Part shown: piece after piece, positions 56,860 through 64,000 of the stretch
How the letters are laid out: every line of letters begins with the position of its first letter
Numbering within the stretch: position 1 is the stretch's first letter
DNA from: Tieghemostelium lacteum
Lineage: Eukaryota > Evosea > Eumycetozoa > Dictyosteliales > Raperosteliaceae
Assembly (NCBI GenBank): GCA_001606155.1
Contig: LODT01000041.1
Span: 372,001 to 436,000 of the forward strand
Length of the DNA: 64,000 bases
Direction of reading: 5' to 3'
Made by a program: the position numbers and the translations under genes
The notes under the pieces: generated by a model
Databases searched by the model: none
Seen by the model: only the letters and a program-made list of their open reading frames with translations
Told to the model about the DNA's origin: nothing

Positions 56860-58512
56860 TTATTTATCTAAAATATTTAGATTAAATCTTAGCTTGATGG
56901 TCATTGTTTTGAGAGGTGGACCAACACATTTGACTACTAATTGATACTCTCTGACAAAACTGGCATCTACACCAGAGGTTTCAGAGGGTAATAAATTGGG
57001 TGGTAAGGAGAAGAAAAAGTCACCTTCAAAACGATCTTTAACTAGAGGAAATCTGTTGGAATGGAAGAATTCACAACGACCGAGTTTCTTTACTGATTTT
57101 TTAGAACGTCTTTCGTAGGAGGTACCAATGATCTCCATACGATTTTCAGACATTAAAAGATAGCTGACAACTTTATCCACTTTTTTAGAGGTTGCATTGT
57201 CAATGATGAAAGCAAATTGAATAGTTTCACCAGCCTTGTAGAACTTTCTTTGCATTTGGATACTGAAAAACAAGGTTTTACTACTGCCCACAAATGAACG
57301 GTTCTCCTCCTGATAGAGACCTGTTGTCGATTCAAAACACATTGGATGATAGGCTTTACCATCTTTTACCTTTAGTGACAGGTTAACCAATTGGAATGGT
57401 TTCTGACATCCTGCACAAATGATACTTACACTGAAACACTCTGGATGCCAGTTTCTATCCAATGCTTTGATACTATTGGTAGATAATACTGCTCCACATG
57501 CCGCACATTTGTCAACTGAGAATGATGATGTTGGTATCATTCCTATATTAGTTGTTTGTCCTAACCCATTTCCACCAACCCCGTTATTTAATTGAGATTT
57601 TTGTAAAAATATTTGTTGTTGTTGTGGCATGTTAGTGTTTATACCGCCCATGCCTCCAAAGGAGTTCATTGAAGTACCTGCAGATGGGAATGAACTGATA
57701 GAAGATACACTGGAATTGAAAAGTTGGGTTTGTGGTGTTGGTTGTGGGAGTGGTGGTGATGTTTGATTTTGATGTTGTACATAGGGTTTTAAGACCTCAA
57801 TTCTATCGAGAAAAACCTTTGCCTCCTCTTGCATTGATTTCTTCATAATTGGGTCTGGTTCATTTTTAATTGCTACTAAAAAGTGTGCACATGATTGTTC
57901 ATAGTATTGTGTGGCACCTCTGTAGTTTTTTAACTCTTCTTCTCTAATTCCTTTTTTTGAGAGATTCTTTGCAATCTCATATGCCTCAACTCTATTTAGT
58001 TTTTGATTTGCTTCACGACTACTATCGACAGTTGGTGTACTCAACGAAGCAAGTTTTGCTAAATTATCTTGTGGGCTACTGTTATTACTATTCATATAAC
58101 TTGGTTGTTGCTGTTGTTGTTGTACATTTACAGATGGAAATGATGGAAAAGACTGTATACTTCCACCACTATTATTCATACCTGTATTACCTAGATTTGC
58201 AATAGAAGGTGAAACTGTATTTGGTACTGATGGGAAATTAAATGAAATGTTACTACCCTGTGTATCATTTCTAAGTGGTTGTTGGTTCTGGTTGAGTAAA
58301 TGTTGTATAAATTGATTTCTTTTAGAGTATTCATCAATCTTTGAATTGATTAGTGATGTCTTATTGGGATCTTTCTCTGAAATGATTGCTAATTTCAGAT
58401 TTAATACAGCCTGCTCATATAATTTTGATGCTGCTGTATAGTTTTTTTCATTATCTGCTTCTACTGCTGATTTTGAAAGATTTAATCCCACTTGTAAAAT
58501 TTCATTTGACAT
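56860..58512 (-). CDS. MIT-MIT-LIM-arrestin-domain protein
   Basis: A 550-residue single exon. Residues ~5-75 and ~175-245 are two MIT-type helical bundles (NEKNYTAASKLYEQAVLNLKLAI; LKNYRGATQYYEQSCAHFLVAI). At ~335-395 a LIM domain has C-x2-C, H-x2-C, C-x2-C and H-x2-C pairs (CAACGAV ... NWHPECF ... CAGCQKP ... YHPMCF). The remainder is an arrestin-C-like beta sandwich (YKAGETIQFAFIIDNATSKKVDK, EGDFFFSLPPNLLPS). Dictyostelids have several arrestin-domain (Adc) proteins with extra modules. MIT domains bind ESCRT-III, so an endosomal sorting role is plausible. Gln- and Asn-rich linkers separate the parts. Confidence 0.8.
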   Translation of the reverse strand: MSNEILQVGLNLSKSAVEADNEKNYTAASKLYEQAVLNLKLAIISEKDPNKTSLINSKIDEYSKRNQFIQHLLNQNQQPLRNDTQGSNISFNFPSVPNTVSPSIANLGNTGMNNSGGSIQSFPSFPSVNVQQQQQQPSYMNSNNSSPQDNLAKLASLSTPTVDSSREANQKLNRVEAYEIAKNLSKKGIREEELKNYRGATQYYEQSCAHFLVAIKNEPDPIMKKSMQEEAKVFLDRIEVLKPYVQHQNQTSPPLPQPTPQTQLFNSSVSSISSFPSAGTSMNSFGGMGGINTNMPQQQQIFLQKSQLNNGVGGNGLGQTTNIGMIPTSSFSVDKCAACGAVLSTNSIKALDRNWHPECFSVSIICAGCQKPFQLVNLSLKVKDGKAYHPMCFESTTGLYQEENRSFVGSSKTLFFSIQMQRKFYKAGETIQFAFIIDNATSKKVDKVVSYLLMSENRMEIIGTSYERRSKKSVKKLGRCEFFHSNRFPLVKDRFEGDFFFSLPPNLLPSETSGVDASFVREYQLVVKCVGPPLKTMTIKLRFNLNILDK

Positions 58513-58740
58513 CTTATTTAATTGATTATTGTTTTGATTTTTAGAAACTCAAGTTTTTTTGCAAACACTTACAAATTAAATTAAAAAAAAAAAATTCATT
58601 TAAATTAAAATATCCCAAAGTAATATTATTTGAAAATCAAAACTAATCAAACCTCAGATTTATTATGACTTTCACGAAATATGTTAAAATCATTGAATTT
58701 AATTTTATTATAAAATTATAATTTTTTTTTTATTTTGGTA

Positions 58741-59982
58741 ATGATTTTTTCTAGACTTTCAAGATCGTTGGGTTTAGTTAGATACTATTCATCCAAATCT
58801 TCTAATTGTGATATTTATAGTTTTGGAAGTGGTAGTGGAGGTCAATTAGGTAATGGCAGAGACTATGATTACGAGTCGTACCCATACAAAGTTAACAATA
58901 TAAATGGAAATGATGTACAACAGTTATACTGTGGAAACTACCATTCCATGTTTTTAATGAATGATGGTAGTGTTTTAACCAGTGGTTGGAATTCATTTGT
59001 AGGTTCAGATAGAGAAGTTAAAGAGAATTCATATTCAAAATGTTTAGTTCCTACACTGATAAATGAACTTAGTCATTGTAGGATTTCTACTTTGGCATGC
59101 GGTAGACGTCATATAATGTTCATAGATGATCATCAAAGAGTATATGGTTTAGGAGTAGGATCTGAATATCAACTAGGTTCTGAATCTAACCAAAATCAAA
59201 TTGTACCTATTGAAATTGAACCTCTATCTTCCAAAAAGTTTGTAAAAATTGTGTGTGGATGGGGTAATTCAGTGGGTTTGACTGAGAATGGTGACTTGTT
59301 TTCTTGGGGTTGGAATGCAGATGGTCAAGCTGGTATAGGTAAATCAAAAGATTTAAATAATCCTGTGGTTATTAAACCAACTTTAATACCATCTTCTAGT
59401 AAATTTATTAATATATACTGCAATGGGTCTGACCATTTAATAGCTGTTGATGATAAAGGTAGTCTATTTTCATTTGGGTGTAATACACATGGTCAATTAG
59501 GAACTGGTGATCTTGAATCTAAATTCACACCAACACTTATACAACCACTACAAAATAAGTTTTATAAAACATCTTTTGATGTAAGAAATGATAGGCTTCA
59601 GAGAATAGCACTAGGATTTGCACATTCATTAGTCATTGATGACGATGATCAGTTATATGGGTTTGGGTCTAATGGTAATATGCAACTAGCAAAAGAAAAT
59701 CAAATCAACTATTTATTACCAACTTTACTCAATATAAATAATATGAAAATCAAATCAGTTTCAGCTGGAAGATGTCACTCCTCATTCATCGATTCTAGTA
59801 ACCAATTATATACCTTTGGTAACCAAAACCATGGAACACTTGGTAATGGTTGTAATAAAGGTAATCAACATGAACCTGTTCATTTAGATTCACAATACTT
59901 TGAAGATCCCATCAACAATCTTCAATGTCTTCAAGTATCAAGTGGTTTTGATCATAATCTAATTCAAATTCAAAATGAATAA
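58741..59982 (+). CDS. RCC1-repeat protein, probably mitochondrial (RCC1L-like)
   Basis: A 413-residue single exon starting MIFSRLSRSLGLVRYYSSKSSN, an Arg/Ser-rich, acid-poor leader typical of mitochondrial targeting. About seven RCC1-type blades follow (DIYSFGSGSGGQLGNG, LFSWGWNADGQAGIG, LFSFGCNTHGQLGTGD, LYTFGNQNHGTLGNG). In animals RCC1L acts in mitochondrial ribosome assembly and OPA1 exchange. RCC1-family members with other roles also exist, so the assignment leans on the leader. The ATG at 58741 is preferred over a TTG two codons upstream. Confidence 0.75.
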   Translation: MIFSRLSRSLGLVRYYSSKSSNCDIYSFGSGSGGQLGNGRDYDYESYPYKVNNINGNDVQQLYCGNYHSMFLMNDGSVLTSGWNSFVGSDREVKENSYSKCLVPTLINELSHCRISTLACGRRHIMFIDDHQRVYGLGVGSEYQLGSESNQNQIVPIEIEPLSSKKFVKIVCGWGNSVGLTENGDLFSWGWNADGQAGIGKSKDLNNPVVIKPTLIPSSSKFINIYCNGSDHLIAVDDKGSLFSFGCNTHGQLGTGDLESKFTPTLIQPLQNKFYKTSFDVRNDRLQRIALGFAHSLVIDDDDQLYGFGSNGNMQLAKENQINYLLPTLLNINNMKIKSVSAGRCHSSFIDSSNQLYTFGNQNHGTLGNGCNKGNQHEPVHLDSQYFEDPINNLQCLQVSSGFDHNLIQIQNE

Positions 59983-60011
59983 AAACCAATATATACTATA
60001 GTTTATTTGTA

Positions 60012-62159
60012 TTAATTACTCAATCCAATACTTTTAAGGAAGTTAGCTTCATTAATCTCTCTACCTAAGAAATTTCTAATTAGGACATTTGGATCAGCAG
60101 AACCACCTGGGGCCAAGAGTTTATCACGAAGTTTCTTACCTAAATCTTTGTTCATGACACCTTCTTCATCGAATTTTGCAAAGCAATCAGCTGCAAAGAC
60201 TTCAGACCACATGTAAGAGTAGTATTGTGCATCATAACCACCCATAATATGACCAAAGGAGGCTGCAGAGTTGGTGTTTGGAAGGGTTTCAAAGAGGGAG
60301 ACTTCTTTGGTATTTTGATTTACAAATTCAGCGGTACGTGTGAATAATGATGTATCAGTACCGTGGATTTTAGTATCAAAAGTTGAGAATCCCAATTGTC
60401 TGAGATAGAATAGACCATTGTTGACATTTTTAGAGGCAACAAGTTTTTGAATGAGTTCTTCTGGAAGTTTTTTAGAGTGGTCTTTGAAGTGTCCTGAGAG
60501 TTTAGCTGAGAGGACATCTTTATTCCAACACCAGTTTTCAAAGAGTTGACTTGGACATTCTACAAAATCTCTATCTACACTTGTACCACTGAATCTACTG
60601 TATTTGACGGTGGTTAAGATACCGTGACATAGATGGCCAAATTCATGGAAAAAGGTGACGACATCATCGTGGGGTAATAGAGATGGTTGTGCCTCACTTG
60701 GTTTTGGGAAATTACAAACCATACCTACACATGGGTATTGTCTGCCATCTGAACCTCTGAAAGCAGGTTGTAATGGGAATACAGCAGCATGAGAGAATTT
60801 ACCTTCTCTAGGGAAGAGATCAAGATAGAAGTGACCTAGGAGCTCACCAGTTGTGGCATCATTACCTCTAAAGAATTTGACATCTTCATGCCATTGTTGT
60901 GGACATGGAAGTTCGTGGAATGTCATGCCTAGAAGCTCTTGATAGACACTAAAGATACCCTTGAGGACAATTTCAAATGGGAAGTATTCCTTAATCAGGT
61001 TATTATCAACTTGATAATCATTCTTTAACATCAATTGATGATAGAATTGGTTATCGTAGATATTGAATTTTCCATCAAATTCAATTCCTCTCTCTGCACA
61101 ATCCTTCTTTTTGAGTTGTAAAAGTTTTTCCATTTCAACCACACCATGTGGGTGAAGAAGTTTTACCATTTTGTCTTCAAATTTGACTACGTTATCTTTA
61201 CTTTTTGACATTAGATATTGAGTGACATTTGTAGTGTGGTCAGCTTTACCCATGAGATTGGCAATCTGGTATCTAAGAGCAAGAGTAGACTCAAGTAATG
61301 GAGTATTCTTTTCCATACATTTTGCATCCTTAGCAGCAAACATCTTTCTTCTAGTTTCAGCAACCTTACAGAATCTCATAATTGGGAACAAGTCTGGGTA
61401 CTGTAGACTTACAAGATAGGTATTAGGTTTCTCAGGGTGTTTTTCATAACCAGAAACTACATCTTCAGGAACACCATCTAATTGCTCTTTAGTAAACTCC
61501 AATTTAGTTTTATCCTCTGCAATATTCTTTGAGAACTCTGTACAGTTATCTGCAATTTTTTTCTTCAATTCCTTAACCTTCTCTCTAACCTCTGGAGCCA
61601 ATTGCAAACCATTCTTTTCAAATGAAATCATTGTCTTTTCAATGAGACGTTTGTCCTCTGAATCGAGTTTTTCAAATTCACCACTAGACTTAATCTGATC
61701 TATAGCACTGAGATAGTGTTTGTAAAGGTCCTCTCTGGCAGATGTCTCTATACAGTATTTTGAGAGTTCAGCTTCAACCTCATTACTGACTTTTCTAAAC
61801 TCCTCTTGAGTGTGCACTGAACTTGGGAATGTTAATGAACTCTCTTCATTGGAGAACTGTGCATCTATTCTATCCATTTCAATAAAAGCATTCTTAAAAT
61901 TCAATTGCTCTTTTGGAATTGCAAGGAATTTCTCTAGTGCTTTATTTTGATCTTCAATCAATTTCTTTGATCTCTCTTTAAACTCTTCAGGTTTAGTTGG
62001 AAAGTTTAATTTTACATATTCATTATTTACAGTTGTCATCTTACTACTAATAGAAAAAAATAATTTTTGTTGATATTGATGTTGAACAAACCTTTGAAAA
62101 TAAAATTTTGATGTTGATAAAAAATTTAATTTATTTCCAATCATTTTCAAACTCAACAT
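60012..62159 (-). CDS. M3-family zinc oligopeptidase (thimet oligopeptidase/neurolysin-like)
   Basis: A 715-residue single exon. The zinc site is FFHEFGHLCHG. Other M3 blocks are GYDAQYYSYMWSEVFAADCF, FAKFDEEGVMN and LAPGGSADPNVLIRNFLGRE. The first ~40 residues are basic and hydrophobic (MIGNKLNFLSTSKFYFQRF), a likely mitochondrial leader, followed by an internal MTTVNNEYVKL that matches the usual start of the cytosolic enzyme. Length fits thimet oligopeptidase or neurolysin (about 690-700). It cuts short peptides, including transit peptides and proteasome products. Confidence 0.92.
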   Translation of the reverse strand: MLSLKMIGNKLNFLSTSKFYFQRFVQHQYQQKLFFSISSKMTTVNNEYVKLNFPTKPEEFKERSKKLIEDQNKALEKFLAIPKEQLNFKNAFIEMDRIDAQFSNEESSLTFPSSVHTQEEFRKVSNEVEAELSKYCIETSAREDLYKHYLSAIDQIKSSGEFEKLDSEDKRLIEKTMISFEKNGLQLAPEVREKVKELKKKIADNCTEFSKNIAEDKTKLEFTKEQLDGVPEDVVSGYEKHPEKPNTYLVSLQYPDLFPIMRFCKVAETRRKMFAAKDAKCMEKNTPLLESTLALRYQIANLMGKADHTTNVTQYLMSKSKDNVVKFEDKMVKLLHPHGVVEMEKLLQLKKKDCAERGIEFDGKFNIYDNQFYHQLMLKNDYQVDNNLIKEYFPFEIVLKGIFSVYQELLGMTFHELPCPQQWHEDVKFFRGNDATTGELLGHFYLDLFPREGKFSHAAVFPLQPAFRGSDGRQYPCVGMVCNFPKPSEAQPSLLPHDDVVTFFHEFGHLCHGILTTVKYSRFSGTSVDRDFVECPSQLFENWCWNKDVLSAKLSGHFKDHSKKLPEELIQKLVASKNVNNGLFYLRQLGFSTFDTKIHGTDTSLFTRTAEFVNQNTKEVSLFETLPNTNSAASFGHIMGGYDAQYYSYMWSEVFAADCFAKFDEEGVMNKDLGKKLRDKLLAPGGSADPNVLIRNFLGREINEANFLKSIGLSN

Positions 62160-63097
62160 TCAATCAAATAATAAAAAAAAAAAAAAAAAAAACTTCAATA
62201 ACCTTGAAATTTCAAAAAAAACTAATAATCAAATGTTTCATATTTAGGTGTACATAACATGTTAATTAATATATTTAAACTATTCTTTTTTTTGAAGTGC
62301 ATTTTTATTTTTTGTTTTACCATAAAAATTAAATAAAATGAAATAAATGATCAAAATTCAAAATTTTATTTTAATGGATTTGCTGCGTAAATTTGGTGAC
62401 AACACGATATGATTAATTTTTAAGTTATATTGTGGTTTACCTAGGTATGAACGTAGTAGAAACTCACGTTTGGGCATTCAACATTGTACTTCGGTTCTCG
62501 GAGCGTTTATGAGGATAAATCAAACAGTGGAACATTTTATATATATAAGAACAAAAAAAAAAAAAAATTTTTTAGAAATTTTAATTGTTCACAATGCAAT
62601 GAAAACCGATACCAACTTACCAATAATAAAAGTTGTACAATAGTATTAAATCCCGATGTCCAAACCACCTTTCATTATTTTTTTTGAAATTTCGTTGGTG
62701 TCCAACGGAAAAAATCTAAAAAAAAAAAAAAAAATCACATTTTCTTTAAGTTTATTTTTACATTTGTTTTGTTATTTGTGTCAATATCTGTGTGTGGGGT
62801 ATATTTTTATTTCTTTTGAATTATATATTTTTGTGATTACCATCTACAATAATTGGTTCACTTTTAAAAAAAATCTATATATAATTTTAAAATAGTGGTC
62901 ATAATTATTTATTTACAATTATTCGAAAGCATTTTAATATAATTATAGATTATTATATTGATTTTTTTTTATAAATTGAAATCATTGTTAGAACACAATT
63001 TTTTTATTATTATAAATATAAATTTTTGTTTTTTTTTATTATTTATAAATTGTAAAATCATAGATATAGATAAATACAATTACAGAAACAGAACCCA
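62160..63097. other. Long intergenic region between the M3 peptidase and acid lipase genes
   Basis: 938 bp separating divergent genes, so both promoters should lie here. Most is extremely AT-rich with homopolymer runs. The part 62385-62720 is different: mixed composition, a short Cys-containing open stretch (NCSQCNENRYQLTNNKSC) at about 62580-62640, and a hairpin at 62690-62710. No gene is supported with confidence. Confidence 0.4.
62690..62710. repeat. Short hairpin in the peptidase-lipase spacer
   Basis: CGTTGG, loop TGT, CCAACG (62693-62707), extendable by U-G and U-A pairs. It lies at the end of the mixed-composition patch and is followed by a run of A, so it could be the 3' end of an unannotated small RNA. 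Confidence 0.45.
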
Positions 63098-64000
63098 ATG
63101 GGATTAATTATAGTTAGTTTTTTAAAAACATGTTGGAGATGGAGTCAGTTAATGTTGACATTGTTGATATTGGTATCTGAAAGAATTATCAGATTCTTTT
63201 TATCGGCATTTCTAGGCTATATACCATTCTATTGTTATTTTGGTGATCAGTTTGCAAATGGTTTCAGTACTTCTAAAAAAAATTATACTGATGCAGAGAA
63301 GGACTATGAAAGAGATGCAATTGAGTTGATAACCAGTAGGGGTTATCCAGTGGAAGAACATTTTGTTACAACTCCTGATGGCTTCATTCTTGGATTACAC
63401 AGAATTACTGGTCCTAAACTATTTAATACACCTCCAGATTCACCACCAACATCACCAAGAGATTTATCAAGTGGTAATGGTGCTAATACTATTATCGATG
63501 ATATTCGTGAAGCCAATTCCAATAGTGGAAATCGTCCAAGTTCTACAACAACTACCTCATCTAATTCCTCTTCTACTAGTCTATCTCAAAGTAATAGACC
63601 TGTGGTTTTGATTATGCATGGATTTATGCAAACATCTGAAGCTTGGTTATGTAGATCTAATCCTGAGGATTCATTACCATTCATCTTGGCAGACGCAGGT
63701 TTTGATGTATGGTTAGGTAACAATAGAGGAAACAAATATTCTTTCAAACACACCAAATATGCACCCAATCAAGAGGGTTTCTGGAATTGGTCATTGGATG
63801 AGCTGGTTCGTTATGATTTCCCATCGATTGTAGATTTCATTACAGATAGAACACAGGCAAGATCAATAACCTATATAGGATTCAGTCAAGGAACAGCTCA
63901 AGGATGGGCAACTCTAAGTACCAATACAAATATAGCCAAAAAGATCAATCTATTCATTGCATTGGCACCAGTTTCAACAGTTAAAGGTTTCTCTAATCCA
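63098..64000 (+). CDS. Acid lipase / steryl ester hydrolase family (3' partial)
   Basis: An open frame of 301 codons runs off the right edge. An N-terminal hydrophobic stretch (LMLTLLILVSERIIRFFLSAFLGYIPFYCYF) suggests a membrane anchor. The core begins RDAIELITSRGYPVEEHFVTTPDGFILGLHRI, the typical AB-hydrolase-lipase start. VVLIMHGFMQTSEAWL gives the oxyanion region and YIGFSQGTAQ the nucleophile serine. A Ser/Thr/Asn-rich insert of about 60 residues lies between them. Anchored enzymes of this class in yeast (Tgl1, Yeh1/2) hydrolyse steryl esters on lipid droplets. Asp and His of the triad lie beyond the window. Confidence 0.87.
   Translation, partial: MGLIIVSFLKTCWRWSQLMLTLLILVSERIIRFFLSAFLGYIPFYCYFGDQFANGFSTSKKNYTDAEKDYERDAIELITSRGYPVEEHFVTTPDGFILGLHRITGPKLFNTPPDSPPTSPRDLSSGNGANTIIDDIREANSNSGNRPSSTTTTSSNSSSTSLSQSNRPVVLIMHGFMQTSEAWLCRSNPEDSLPFILADAGFDVWLGNNRGNKYSFKHTKYAPNQEGFWNWSLDELVRYDFPSIVDFITDRTQARSITYIGFSQGTAQGWATLSTNTNIAKKINLFIALAPVSTVKGFSNP

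Overview
The window looks like nuclear DNA of a social amoeba (Dictyosteliida). It is AT-rich with very AT-rich spacers and carries poly-Gln, poly-Asn and Ser-rich runs inside proteins. Genes are tightly packed with short GT..AG introns of about 60-120 nt. Several families are typical of Amoebozoa: an FHA kinase, epsin, a LIMP-2-like protein, a RapGAP-CNH protein, and F-box-like LRR proteins. The species cannot be fixed from the sequence alone. I rebuilt exon joins by hand from reading frame, splice dinucleotides and remembered protein families; no search was run.

Layout. 1-12.5 kb: GRIM-19 end, a CABLES-like cyclin protein, TBL1, a Chk2-like kinase with a PBZ finger, Cdc48/p97, ribosomal protein S17, a rhomboid. 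12.7-22.3 kb: SRRM1, a short TMEM135-like protein, Vps33, an LRR protein, a CH-domain coiled-coil protein. 22.7-33.2 kb: RapGAP-CNH protein, RPB5, epsin, two tiny spliced genes, a GNAT acetyltransferase, a Cwc21/SRRM2-type splicing factor. 33.4-40.4 kb is an accessory island: two diverged copies of an RNase III-like gene, sharing a near-identical 3' segment, flank a Crinkler-type effector gene, a coding remnant and small genes. 40.7-64 kb returns to housekeeping genes: LRR protein, LIMP-2 family, centrin-like, THUMPD1/Tan1, F-box/WD, GlmM-like mutase, GPN2, TMCO4-like, ABHD hydrolase, MIT-LIM-arrestin, RCC1-repeat protein, M3 peptidase, and the start of an acid lipase.

Functionally the conserved genes cover membrane traffic (Vps33, epsin, RapGAP, LIMP-2, arrestin-like), splicing (SRRM1, Cwc21), transcription and its regulation (RPB5, GPN2, TBL1), DNA-damage signalling (Chk2-like), proteostasis (p97, M3 peptidase, rhomboid, F-box) and tRNA modification (THUMPD1). 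Adjacency does not imply operons.

The best candidates for something undescribed are the 33-40 kb island, with its RNase III-like pair (one copy with a complete set of active-site acids plus membrane segments and poly-Gln, the other missing two acids) around a Crinkler gene; a TBL1 reading-frame slip in a run of eight A; a TMCO4 homologue lacking the nucleophile serine; and a bacterial-looking GlmM mutase. No tRNA, rRNA, CRISPR array, or recognisable transposon or retroelement was seen.
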